DNA of 64,000 nt from Clostridia bacterium UC5.1-2E3. GTDB lineage: Bacteria > Bacillota > Clostridia > Lachnospirales > Lachnospiraceae. Within the stretch, counting starts at the first letter, position 1; every line of letters starts with the position of its first letter. The notes beneath the pieces were generated by a model. The model was not told the origin of the DNA. It made no database searches and saw only the letters and a program-made list of their open reading frames with translations. Location of the stretch: NCBI GenBank assembly GCA_001304875.1, contig BBZO01000005.1, positions 62,001 to 126,000 of the forward strand. Direction: 5' to 3'. The translations under genes and the position numbers were made by a program. Shown one piece after another: positions 9,159 to 17,934 of the stretch.

Positions 9159-11496
9159 TTACGCCTGTTTTTTAATCGGAAAACTCACGCAGGCCTTGAA
9201 CAGGTCCCCGTCGATATACAGCTTGAACCGTCCGTTCTGAAGCTCCGTCAGGCTCCGTGCGATGGAAAGGCCCAGTCCGCTGCCCTCTGTGGTTCTCGCC
9301 ACGTCGCCGCGGACGAAGCGCTCGGTCAGCTCGTCGGGGCTTATGTTTAATGGCTTTGTGGAGATATTCTTGATGGTGAAGGTGACCATGTCGATGAGCT
9401 CTCCGTCCTCGCCTGCCGTCTTCTCCCTGAATACATCCACATAGACGCGGCTGCTTTCCAGCGCGTATTTAAACGTGTTGTTATATAGATTCTCAAGCAC
9501 ACGCCAGAGTCTTCTTCCGTCCGCCTCGATGACGAGAGCTTCGTCTGGCAGGGTGGAGATAAGCTCCAGATGGCGCATCTCGAATTTTTCCTCAAATTCT
9601 CCGTTGGTCTGCTGTACCAGCTCCACCAGATCGATGTCGTTGATCTCCAGCTTTAAGTTTCCGGAGCTGGCCTTGGAGGCTTCCACCAGATCCTCGGTCA
9701 GTGTCTTGAGCCGCTGGGATTTCTGCTCCAGCACCTCCAGATAGCCGGTGATTTTCTCGTCCTGTATGTGCTCCCGCTTGATCAGATCCACGTAGTTGAT
9801 TATGGAGGTGAGCGGCGTCTTGATATCGTGGGACACATTGGTGATGAGGTCGGCCTTCAGCCGTTCGCTCTTTACTTTTTCCTGCAGCGCCGCGTCCAGA
9901 CCGGTGCTTAAGTGGTTGATTTTCTCTGCGAGCTCCCGCCCTTTTCCGGGGAAATCGTCGAGATTTACCTGGTAATTTGTCTCGCCCTCGGCGATCCGCG
10001 TGAGTGCCGATGCCAGGCGGTCCTGCTGGACCGCATTTCTGTAAATCATATACAGGGCCCACAGGTTGAGGGCGAGCCACAGGACTGCCGCAACGCCGAT
10101 GGCTACCTGGAGCGCCTGGCTGCCGAACAGCCAGTTGGAAAACAGATAAAAGCTCCCGCCGATAATGAGCAGATTTACCGCGGAGTATGTCACAAACAGA
10201 GCGATGATCTGTGCGGAGAAGGTCTGCTTCAGATGGAAGATCTGGAGCGCCTCCATGGCCCTTTTGAGAAGGCTGCTGCTCCACAAAATCCGGCTTTATA
10301 GCGCCGCAGCAGGCTGAAGCCGACGATCAGGCCGGCCAGGTACAGCACGGACAGATACATCAGCTGTTCGATGTAGTCCCATGAATCCCTGGCTAAGAGC
10401 ACGTGGGTGATGCGCACGCCGATCTGGCGGCACAGGAAAAGGCCTGCGGCCGCGATCACGAAAAACAGTGCAAACGCCGACTCCGTAGGGCCGTTATCAA
10501 AGCCGTGGAGCGTGATGGTCTCGTCCTTTGAGTATTTGTGCCCCGAAAAAATCATGAGGCAGATGATGGTGGCCAGTGAAAATACCAGCCGAACGCCATC
10601 AGAATGCAGCCGGCCAGGTATAATTTCCGGCTCTCCTGGTATTTGGCCGCCGCGATGGAGTAGCTGTCGGTGGCCGGGAATTTGGTGTCCACGGCCAGCA
10701 CCATATAGTAGGAGTTGCTGTCCTCGTACGGGTTGTAGGCCGAGAGCAGGGAGGTGATGTTGAGCGAGCTGGAATCCAGATTGGAATTTACCACCGCCGA
10801 CTCGCCGCTCACGTAAATATAGGGCCCGTAGGTACGCAGCTTTTCCGGCACCAGATCCGGGGCGTTCGTATATACCAGGTCTTTATTTCCCGGATTGGAG
10901 TAAACGATCTTGAAATACAGGTTGGACGAGGTGTTTAAAAGCCGGTTGCAGATGGAGTAGTATTCGCCGAGGAGGCTTAAGATCTCCTGGGAGAGCTCCT
11001 CCAGCGAGGAGAAATTCTGGCTCTCCGTTTCCGCGCTTCCGGAAAATATCTCGTCGTAGGCCTTCCACTCCACATAGCCTTCCTCTAAATCGGGCTCGAA
11101 GTTTGCATTGGACGTGCCCGATACCTGGAACTGGTCGTCCAGGTAGAAGCCGCGGGCTTTGGTGTACTCGACGATGTAGTTTAAGCTGTAGCTCCGCTCG
11201 TCGCCGGGTCCGTAGGTCATCTCCAGCATGGGCTTTGTGTAGTCGATCTTTCCGTCGGTTTCGAACACGTTGCGGTAGCGGACGTATTTGAAAATATCAT
11301 TGACATCCCGCCGGAGCTGTTCGTAGAATCCGGGCGTGTCCTCGTAGCTCTCTATGCTCAGCGACTCCAGGCCTTTTCCGAAGTTGTTGTTCAGATACAT
11401 TAGGCTGATGCCGATGAGGGCGATGATGACGGCCGCAATGTGCATCAGGCAGGCCGGAACCTTGGCATAGATGAGAGGGTATTGTCTCTTACTCAT
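9159..11496 (-). CDS. Membrane sensor histidine kinase (frame broken twice)
   Basis: About 779 residues after repair. An N-terminal helix (near 15-35) is followed by a ~260-residue extracytoplasmic sensor region with no family I recognise, then several membrane helices (about 300-480), a HAMP-like linker, and a kinase core. The H-box NVSHDIKTPLTSIINY carries the phosphorylated histidine; the N-box LENLYNNTFKY and G-box TTEGSGLGLSIARSL bind ATP. Bases are missing in T-runs near 10580 and 10292. The start ATG at 11496 is chosen with AGGTG upstream; a GTG at 11505 directly abuts the regulator stop. It is co-transcribed with the response regulator. Confidence 0.88.
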
Positions 11497-11505
11497 AGCT
11501 TGCAC

Positions 11506-12200
11506 CTATTGTTTTTCGATCTTGTAGCCGACGCCCCAGACCACCTTCAGATACCTGGGTTCTCTGGGGTTGATCTCGATTTTCTCGCGGATGTGGCGGA
11601 TGTGGACGGCCACGGTGTTGTCGGCGCCGATGGCTTCCTCGTTCCAGATCTCCTCGTAGATCTGGTCGATGGAGAAGACCTTTCCGGCATTTTTCACCAG
11701 GAGGAGAAGGATGTTGTACTCGATGGGCGTCAGCTTGATGAGCTCGTCGTCCACGGTCACCTCCTTCGTGTCGTCGTTGATCTGCAGGCCGCCGCACTTG
11801 TAAATCTGGCTGCCGGCCTGGACGTTTAAGTTGCCCAGCTGGGTGTAGCGGCGCAGCTGGGATTTCACCCGCGCCACCAGCTCCAGCGGGTTGAACGGCT
11901 TGGTTATGTAGTCGTCGGCCCCGATGTTGAGCCCCAGAATCTTGTCGGCGTCCTCGGATTTGGCGGACAGGATGATGATGGGGATGCTGCTGGTCTCGCG
12001 CACCTTCAGCGTGGTACGGATGCCGTCTAAGCCTGGCATCATCACATCAATGATCATCAGGTTGACCGTGTGGGTCTGCAGAAGCTCCAGGCTTCAAAGC
12101 CGTCGTAGGCCTTGATCACCTCAAAGCCCTCGCCGGTCAGATAAATGTCTATGGCTTCAACAATCTGTTTATCGTCATCACAGACTAAAATGCTTTGCAT
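11506..12200 (-). CDS. OmpR/PhoB-family response regulator (frame broken near 12090)
   Basis: About 231 residues after repair. The receiver domain starts MQSILVCDDDKQ (acidic pocket DDD) and has the phosphoacceptor in LMIIDVMMPGLDG, the switch threonine/serine in ILSAKSED and lysine in ITKPFNPLEL. The C-terminal winged helix has LTPIEYNILLLLVKNAG and HIRHIREKIE and ends VVWGVGYKIEKQ. One c is missing near 12090 (GFEALELLQ). The ATG at 12200 has GGGAGG 8 nt upstream. It is the first gene of the two-component operon and is controlled by the poly-G promoter. Confidence 0.9.
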
Positions 12201-12247
12201 AACAGTACCTCCCGTCTGCATTTGTGTTTTGGGGGATAATTAAATCT

Positions 12248-12277
12248 ATTATACAACGCGGGGGGGGGGTTGGGCAA
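12248..12277 (-). promoter_or_regulatory. Promoter of the two-component system with a 10-nt poly-G spacer tract
   Basis: On the minus strand TTGCCC (12277-12272), an 18-nt spacer and TATAAT (12253-12248). The spacer contains a run of ten C (G on plus, 12260-12269). The printed spacer length is one above the optimum of 17. Confidence 0.6.
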
Positions 12278-12323
12278 GGGTGGGATAAGGGGGAAAGAAG
12301 CTGAAAGAATTAAAAGCAAATGC

Positions 12324-12370
12324 AAAACCGGAGGAAAGACCTCTTTTCAGAAATCTTCCCTCCGGTTTTC
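12324..12370 (-). terminator. Terminator of the coiled-coil protein gene
   Basis: An 11-bp perfect stem (AAAACCGGAGG with CCTCCGGTTTT) extended by weaker internal pairing, directly after the stop of the 12373-13104 gene. It ends in a TTTT run on the minus strand. Confidence 0.75.
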
Positions 12371-12372
12371 CG

Positions 12373-13104
12373 TCATTGGAACCGAACCTTAAGTCCAGGT
12401 GATCTCTCCTCCAGCGCGGTGACGCGGGTGTCCAGATCGTTGATCATGCGCAGGAACAGGGCGGAATTTTCGGAATCGAGTCTTACAGTGTGGTAAAACT
12501 CCCGAATTTCTGACAGCTCCTTCTCCACATGGGAGATGCGCTGATCCATAGACTCGTGGACGCGGATGATCTCGCTGAGCAGAAGCTCCTCTGTTTTCAG
12601 CGCCCGGTTCTCGATTAGTGTCTGCGTCTCGCGGATGTGCGCGTCAAGTCTGTGGTTAAGCTGCGCGGTCTGCTCCTCGAGGGCGCTCACGCGGGTTCCG
12701 ATGGACGCGACGGTTTCTTCCAGCAAATCCATGCGGTTTTCCAGCGAATCCACGCGCTGTTCCAGCGAATCCATGCGTTGTTCCAGAACATCCATGCGCT
12801 GCTCCAGGGAATCCATGCGCGCCTCGAGAACCTCCATGCGGCCTTCCAGAACCTCCATGCGGCCTTCCAGAACCTCCATGCGTTCTTCCAGAGCGTCCAT
12901 GCGCTGACTCAGCGCATCCATACGTGTTTCCAGCACGTCAAGCCGCTGTTCAATCCGCTCGAACCGTTCCGTGACAACTCCCAGAATCTTCTCCTCCGTC
13001 TGCTGCGCCCGGTTCTCAATGGCCTGTTCCAGTCCCTTCTGCAGAGGAATCAGCGCGGCTGCGAGGATGGCAGAAATCTGTTCATAATCTCTTTGTTCCA
13101 ACAT
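12373..13104 (-). CDS. Heptad-repeat coiled-coil protein of unknown function
   Basis: 243 residues, almost wholly coiled coil. Residues about 55-125 are near-perfect 7-residue repeats of the type RMDVLEQ / RMEVLEG / RMDSLEQ, encoded by 21-bp DNA repeats. The remainder (VSALEEQTAQLNHRLDAHIRE and beyond) keeps the heptad. There is no signal peptide or membrane helix, so it is probably cytoplasmic. I do not recognise a function; proteins of this shape act as spacers or scaffolds. The ATG at 13104 has no strong ribosome binding site. It is flanked by its own terminator and is divergent from nothing obvious. Confidence 0.75.
   Translation of the reverse strand: MLEQRDYEQISAILAAALIPLQKGLEQAIENRAQQTEEKILGVVTERFERIEQRLDVLETRMDALSQRMDALEERMEVLEGRMEVLEGRMEVLEARMDSLEQRMDVLEQRMDSLEQRVDSLENRMDLLEETVASIGTRVSALEEQTAQLNHRLDAHIRETQTLIENRALKTEELLLSEIIRVHESMDQRISHVEKELSEIREFYHTVRLDSENSALFLRMINDLDTRVTALEERSPGLKVRFQ
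12735..12930. repeat. 21-bp tandem repeats within the coiled-coil gene
   Basis: About nine degenerate 21-bp units, each beginning TCCATGCG and containing TTCCAG, run through this stretch; the unit AACCTCCATGCGGCCTTCCA occurs twice exactly. Each unit encodes one heptad, so unit gain or loss would keep the frame and change coil length. Confidence 0.8.
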
Positions 13105-13230
13105 AAATTATCGACTTCCCGTCAATCTGTAATACGGGCTCTCCAAGTCAGTGTAGGCTCATTATAGCCGTCCCGGATTCAAATTGCAAGAGGAACGTTT
13201 ATTCGCTGCGGAATTGCCGCCGGAATGCTG

Positions 13231-15144
13231 TCAGAATCTGAAAATGGCAGTTCCGTACGCCGGAAGCGGGTAGGCGAAGGAGTAGGTCTGTCCGTCGCAT
13301 TCCTGTTTTACGGACTTGAATACGGGAGCTTCTTCACCGGATTTATACATGCCGTGAACGTTGTCTAAAAGCAGCGTGTAGTTTCCTTTTTTCGGCACGC
13401 CCACCCGGTAATCGTCGCGGGCCATGGGCGTGAAATTGCAGATGAAAAGGAGATTTTTCTTCTTCGTCTCATCCCTGCGGATGAAGCTGAAAATACTCCG
13501 GTCCCCGTCGTTGGCGTTGATCCACTGGAACCCGTCCCAGCTGTTGTCCAGGCTGTAAAACGCCGGATATTTTTTGTAGAGGTGCAGAAGGTCGGAGACG
13601 TATTTCTGCAGATCTTTGTGCTTGTCCTCCTCGGTCAGATACCAGTCTAAGGACACCTTCTCATCCCACTCGTGGAACTGGCCGAAATCCTGTCCCATGA
13701 ACAGAAGCTTCTTTCCCGGGTGGCCCATCATGAAGGTGTACCCGGCCTTTAAGTTGGCGAATTTGTCGTCGTAATAGCCCGGCATCTTATTGATCATGGA
13801 GCATTTTAAGTGTACCACCTCGTCGTGGGAGAGAACCAGGATAAAGTTCTCGCTGGTGGCATAGGTGAGGCCGAAGGTCATTTTTGTGTGGTTGAACTTG
13901 CGGAAATAGGGATCCAGCTTCATGTACTCCAGGAAATCGTGCATCCAGCCCATGTTCCACTTGAAGGAAAAGCCCAGTCCGCCGTCCTCCGGCGCGTGGG
14001 TCACCTTGGGCCAGGCCGTGGACTCCTCGGCGATGACGATGGCGCCGTTCTTCCGCCCGTGAAGGACGCTGTTTAAATGCTTGAAAAACTCGATGGCCTC
14101 CAGGTTTTCGTTTCCGCCGTATTTGTTGGGAACCCAGCTGCCGCTCTGGCGGCCGTAATCCAGATAGAGCATGGAGGCCACGGCGTCCACCCGCAGGCCG
14201 TCCACATGGAACTTCTCGACCCAGTAGATGGCGTTGGCGATGAGGAAATTGGAGACCTCATGCTTGCCGTAGTCGAATACCTTGGTGCCCCAGTCCGGGT
14301 GCTCGCCCTTGCGCGGATCCGCGTACTCGTAGAGCGCCTGGCCGTCGAAATCCGCCAGCCCGTGGGCGTCGCGCGGAAAATGGGCCGGCACCCAGTCCAG
14401 GATGACGCCGATGCCCTTTTTATGCAGGTAATTTACGAAGTACATAAACTCCTCCGGCGTCCCGTAGCGGGAGGTGGGGGCGTAATACCCGGTCACCTGG
14501 TAGCCCCAGGAGCCGTCGTAGGGATGCTCCGCAATACCCATGAGCTCCACGTGGGTGTAGCCCATTTCTTTCACGTAATCGGCCAGCTCGTGAGCCGCCT
14601 CTATGTAGGTGTAGTAGCCGTCTTTCTTCTCCCGGTTTTTCTTCTTCCAGGAGCCCAGATGCACCTCGTAGATGGACATGGGAGACTTTGTGGGCTCCGT
14701 CTTCTGGCGTTTCTCCATCCACTTGGCGTCGGTCCACTTGAAATGCGAAATGTCCGCGGTGACGGAGGCTGTCCCCGGCCGGTACTCTGCGCTGAACGCG
14801 TAGGGGTCGGCCTTGAATAAAACCTTGCCTGTCTTTGTGGTGATGGCAAATTTATAGAGCTCGCCCACGGACAGGCTGGGGACGAACGTCTCATAGATTC
14901 CGGAGTCCTCCAGAACCGTCATCGGATTTGCGTCCGGATCCCAGCCGTTGAAATCGCCCACCACGCTGACGGCCTTGGCATGGGGGGCCCAGACTGCAAA
15001 ATACATGCCGTCCTTACCCTTACAGTTTACCGGGTGCGCGCCCAGTTTCTCGTAGATCTCATAGTGGGTGCCGTTTCCGAACAGGTAGCGGTCCACCTCC
15101 GTGATAAACCCCAGTCCAACTTGTTTTTTGCTGCTCTTTTTCAT
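13231..15144 (-). CDS. glgB: 1,4-alpha-glucan branching enzyme GlgB
   Basis: 637 residues, GH13 family, uninterrupted. An N-terminal CBM48 module (YFAVWAPHAKAVSVVGDFNGW) precedes the catalytic barrel. The catalytic residues are visible: the nucleophile Asp in VDGLRVDAVASMLYLDY, the Glu in VIAEEST, and the third acid in VLSHDEVVH. It makes alpha-1,6 branches in glycogen. The ATG at 15144 has GGAGGG upstream. It lies 5 nt after the amylase-family gene in one operon, consistent with glycogen or alpha-glucan turnover. No glgA, glgC or glgP is in the window. Confidence 0.95.
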   Translation of the reverse strand: MKKSSKKQVGLGFITEVDRYLFGNGTHYEIYEKLGAHPVNCKGKDGMYFAVWAPHAKAVSVVGDFNGWDPDANPMTVLEDSGIYETFVPSLSVGELYKFAITTKTGKVLFKADPYAFSAEYRPGTASVTADISHFKWTDAKWMEKRQKTEPTKSPMSIYEVHLGSWKKKNREKKDGYYTYIEAAHELADYVKEMGYTHVELMGIAEHPYDGSWGYQVTGYYAPTSRYGTPEEFMYFVNYLHKKGIGVILDWVPAHFPRDAHGLADFDGQALYEYADPRKGEHPDWGTKVFDYGKHEVSNFLIANAIYWVEKFHVDGLRVDAVASMLYLDYGRQSGSWVPNKYGGNENLEAIEFFKHLNSVLHGRKNGAIVIAEESTAWPKVTHAPEDGGLGFSFKWNMGWMHDFLEYMKLDPYFRKFNHTKMTFGLTYATSENFILVLSHDEVVHLKCSMINKMPGYYDDKFANLKAGYTFMMGHPGKKLLFMGQDFGQFHEWDEKVSLDWYLTEEDKHKDLQKYVSDLLHLYKKYPAFYSLDNSWDGFQWINANDGDRSIFSFIRRDETKKKNLLFICNFTPMARDDYRVGVPKKGNYTLLLDNVHGMYKSGEEAPVFKSVKQECDGQTYSFAYPLPAYGTAIFRF

Positions 15145-15149
15145 AAAAA

Positions 15150-16492
15150 CTATCCCTCCGCCATTTTTAAGACAACGCCGCTGTTGCCCTTTATTTTTAA
15201 TGTGAGCCGGCCGTTTTCGGCCGGGTAACGTTCCCCTGTCAGCAGATCGGTCATCGCCGGAATTTCTGCCGGATGTTCCGGTATGGGCAGTGTAAGCTCT
15301 GCCTCGCTGTCGTCGCTGTTTGCCGCGATGATCACAGTCTCCCCCTCGAGCTGTCTTGAAAATGCATACTGCCGGTTGGTCAGAAAAAGCTCCGTATAGA
15401 CCCCTCCATGGAATGCTTTCTGTTCCCCGTGTATGTGCGCCAGCGTGCGCACAAGGGCGGTCAGTTCATTTTCATGCTCCTTTGCCTCCTTCGCGGAGAC
15501 CGCGGGCCGGAGCGCCTCGTCGGAGGTTCTGCTCCGCTGTCCCTCGATACCCCACTCGCTTCCGTAGTACACCGACGGGATGCCCGGAAGCGTGAAGAGA
15601 AGCAGGAAGGCCAGAGGCAGATGCTCCCGCTTTTTCAGCTTGCTGGCGATGCGGTCCTCGTCGTGGTTGTCCAGAAACGTGTATAAGTCCCGCCCGATGG
15701 CCTGGAGCCGCCGGACGTTGTGGGCGATCTCGAAGAAATTGTGGTCGTTTAAGCCGGAATAAATGCTCTTGTGAAGCTCGTAGTTGGTGACGGAGTGGAG
15801 CATGTCGCCGTTCACCCAGCGCCCGTACTCTCCGTGAATCACTTCGCCCATGAGCCAGAAGTTTGCCTTCATGACAGCGGTGACCTTCCGCAGCTCCCGC
15901 ATGAACTGGAAGTCAAGCACGTTGGCGCAGTCCAGGCGGATACCGTCGATATCAAAAGTATCCACCCAGAACCACACCGTGTCAAACAGGTAATTCTTCA
16001 CGTCGGGCGAGGAGAGGTTCAGACAGGGCAGAGAGAAATGCCCCTGCCACGCCTCATAGCCGAACGGGTCCCCCATGGGGCTCGTCCAGCCGAAGTTTAC
16101 GCCTTTGTACCAGTCCCGGTACGGGGAGGCCTCGCGGTTTTCCTGTATGTCACGGAATGCAAAAAATTCTCTCCCGGTGTGTTGAACACCCCGTCCACCA
16201 CCACGCGGATGCCGCGCCCGTGACAATGCTCTACGAATGCCTTAAAATCCTCGTTGGTTCCCAGCCGCCGGTCCACCGTGCGGTAGTCCCTGGTGTCGTA
16301 GCCGTGGGAACCGGACTCAAACAGCGGGCCGATGTAGATGCTGTTGAAGCCCATATCCGCTATGTAGGGGATCCAGCGGATCAGCTCGTCAAAGCGGTGT
16401 GCCGTCCCGCTTTCCCGGTTCTCCTTCGGAGCGCCGGTCATCCCCAGCGGGTACATGTGGTAAAATATACCCCTCTCATACCATTCGCTCAT
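15150..16492 (-). CDS. Alpha-amylase family (GH13) glycosyl hydrolase (frame broken near 16180)
   Basis: About 447 residues after repair, no signal peptide, so intracellular. GH13 motifs are in order: VVVDGVFNHTG (restored by one c near 16180), the nucleophile Asp in DGIRLDCANVL, the acid/base Glu in LMGEVIHGEYG, and FLDNHDEDRI. A short C-terminal beta domain follows (TDLLTGERYPAENG). It resembles small clostridial maltodextrin-acting amylases; substrate is not decidable here. Its ATG overlaps the end of the YaaL-like gene by 17 nt and glgB follows, so the three are probably co-transcribed. Confidence 0.85.
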
Positions 16493-16738
16493 TCTTATCC
16501 TCCGATGCCTCCTGCGCCCAGACCTCCATGCTCTTCACGCGCTTGATGAGAAACTGGTAGCGCAGCTGCGCCGCGTTCAGTTCGTAAATGTAGCAGTCGA
16601 TGAGCGTGGGATCCACCACCTGCTCGAAATGATTCCTGGCGGAATCGATGGCGAACATGGTCTGGCGGATTTCCGCCATCAGTCCCGGATCGATGCCGGG
16701 GCGGCGCGGGGGTTTGCTGAAAAATGTCTTGTCTTCAT
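16476..16738 (-). CDS. YaaL-like small protein (DUF2508 type), probable frame break
   Basis: The reliable part, MAEIRQTMFAIDSARNHF to the stop, matches the DUF2508/YaaL pattern (F-x2-VxDPxLIDxxIYELxAAxxRYxxLI). The reading also continues upstream as FFSKPPRRPGIDPGL but lacks a start unless one T is restored in the run at 16720-16724, which joins it to MKTRH at 16738 behind GGGAG. That gives 87 residues, the usual size. Function unknown; YaaL in bacilli lies near recR. Here it leads the amylase-glgB operon. Confidence 0.6.
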
Positions 16739-16797
16739 ATCATCGCTCCCGTCAAAGGTTCTTGTAGACAAGTATAATCCGGGGGCTGTCAAATTAT

Positions 16798-17142
16798 TCA
16801 TATATTGCCAGTATTGAAATATTCCTGTAATTTCTGGCCCAGCTCCATGAGCTGTTCGGTGCTCCGGCGCAGGGTCGGATAGTAGTAGTTGCAGGTTCCT
16901 GCCCGGCGGATGTCCACCAGGCCGCTCTCCCGCAGGATTTTTAAGTGATGGGACACTGCGGGGCGCGAGAGGCTGGTGCGCTCGGTGATCTCCTTCACAT
17001 TCATGCCGGGATCCGCCATGGGCTCGCGCAGACTCTGCTCCGTCAGACACTGGATGATGTGCAGGCGGACCTCGTCGCCCAGCGCGATGAAGTAGGGCAT
17101 GCAGTTGTTGAACAGGTTTTCCAGTTTGCCGGTGTCACCCAT
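16798..17142 (-). CDS. ArsR-family transcriptional regulator
   Basis: 114 residues with an ArsR-type winged helix: ALGDEVRLHIIQCL, then SLSRPAVSHHLKILRESGLV (recognition helix) and the wing RRAGTCNYYYP. No CxC metal site typical of ArsR/SmtB is present, so it may respond to a different signal. AGGAG precedes the ATG. A 7-bp inverted repeat lies between its own -10 and start, suggesting autoregulation. It is divergent from the Tad pilus operon, which it might also control, and upstream of the YaaL-amylase-glgB genes. Confidence 0.85.
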   Translation of the reverse strand: MGDTGKLENLFNNCMPYFIALGDEVRLHIIQCLTEQSLREPMADPGMNVKEITERTSLSRPAVSHHLKILRESGLVDIRRAGTCNYYYPTLRRSTEQLMELGQKLQEYFNTGNI

Positions 17143-17157
17143 GGTCTCACTCCTTTG

Positions 17158-17210
17158 GTTTAAATTTTTAAACTTATGTCTATTTTACCATCTGCCGGAA
17201 ACAGAGTCAA
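17158..17210 (-). promoter_or_regulatory. arsR-type gene promoter and operator-like palindrome
   Basis: Minus-strand TTGACT (17210-17205), 17-nt spacer, TAAAAT (17187-17182). Just downstream is the palindrome GTTTAAA-TT-TTTAAAC (17158-17173), placed as expected for an autoregulatory ArsR-family operator. Confidence 0.7.
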
Positions 17211-17230
17211 TAAATTTTTCAAAAAGGGAG

Positions 17231-17259
17231 TTGACATTTTTGGACAAAGCGCGCATAAT
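17231..17259 (+). promoter_or_regulatory. Promoter of the Tad pilus operon
   Basis: TTGACA (17231-17236), 17-nt spacer, CATAAT (17254-17259). It gives a ~105-nt leader before the first ATG (17372) that holds two small hairpins, GTTGC-CTG-GCAAC (17297-17309) and TGTCCG-CAT-CGGACA just after. I do not recognise a riboswitch class in it. Confidence 0.75.
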
Positions 17260-17371
17260 GGAGAAACATTCTAGGAAATGCATTTTTTAGTTTCTAAGTT
17301 GCCTGGCAACGTATCATGTCCGCATCGGACAGACGATTCCATTGACCTTTTCTTTACAGGGGAGACAGTCT

Positions 17372-17920
17372 ATGTTGGTTCGCTTTATTTTGCTGTGGGT
17401 TATCCTGAGCGGCAGTGCCGTCTGGGATCTTAAGGAGCACCGGATTCCCAACTGGTGGCTGGCGGCGGGATTTTTTGCCTGCTGGCTGGAGATTCTCCGG
17501 GAGGGGATCCGGGGCGTTCCGGGGGAGAAGCTTCCGGGAGTTCTGATGTTTTCCAGCGTTCTTTATATCGGGGCGGTCCTTGTGACGCTCACATTCATAT
17601 TTCCGCTCTTTCTGTTTCGCATGATGGGGGCGGGGGATTTAAAGCTCATCGCGCTGATCTGCGGCGGCCTCGGGCCGCGGGCGGGACTTGCGGCGGTGGG
17701 ATTTGGGTTTTGTATCGGGGCGGTTCTCGCCCTTGTGAAAATGTGCCGGCAGAGAAGTCTGGTCCGGCGGGTCTCTTATTTCGTTGCCTATTTCAGGGCA
17801 TATTTCCAGACGGGAGAATATTTCCCATACTACGTGCCGGCGCGGGACGGGTACGGGGATACCCTGCACTTTGCGCTCTGCCTCTGGGCGGGGTACGCGG
17901 TGTATATGATAACCAGATGA
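17372..17920 (+). CDS. tadV: Prepilin peptidase TadV/CpaA (A24 family)
   Basis: 183 residues with about five to six membrane helices. The two catalytic aspartates of A24 peptidases are in WDLKEHRIPNW (near residue 19) and in the GxGD motif MGAGDLKL (near 85). It cleaves the leader of Flp-type prepilins at the membrane. The ATG at 17372 is preferred over an upstream in-frame start because AGGGGAG lies 8 nt before it. It is the first gene of the operon. A second A24-type protein occurs at 25410. Confidence 0.88.
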   Translation: MLVRFILLWVILSGSAVWDLKEHRIPNWWLAAGFFACWLEILREGIRGVPGEKLPGVLMFSSVLYIGAVLVTLTFIFPLFLFRMMGAGDLKLIALICGGLGPRAGLAAVGFGFCIGAVLALVKMCRQRSLVRRVSYFVAYFRAYFQTGEYFPYYVPARDGYGDTLHFALCLWAGYAVYMITR

Positions 17921-17934
17921 AACGGAGGAGTTTT

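Noticed and set aside
9592-10284. 230-residue minus-strand frame in the kinase gene
   Set aside because: It is the +1 shadow of the histidine kinase core, which has all catalytic boxes in the other frame.
12566-12907. Plus-strand frame of repeated MRCSRTS-type units
   Set aside because: It is the shadow of the 21-bp repeats of the minus-strand coiled-coil gene; the coding strand gives clean heptads.
12735-12930. CRISPR-like tandem repeats
   Set aside because: The units are contiguous, without unique spacers, lie inside an open frame and no cas genes are nearby.
14077-14820. 247-residue open frame on the plus strand inside glgB
   Set aside because: It is antisense to an intact, highly conserved gene, has no ribosome binding site and reads low-complexity V/G/H-rich sequence typical of shadows in GC-rich DNA.
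17260-17371. Riboswitch in the Tad operon leader
   Set aside because: Two small hairpins are present but none of the conserved blocks of c-di-GMP-I/II or other classes I know could be matched.
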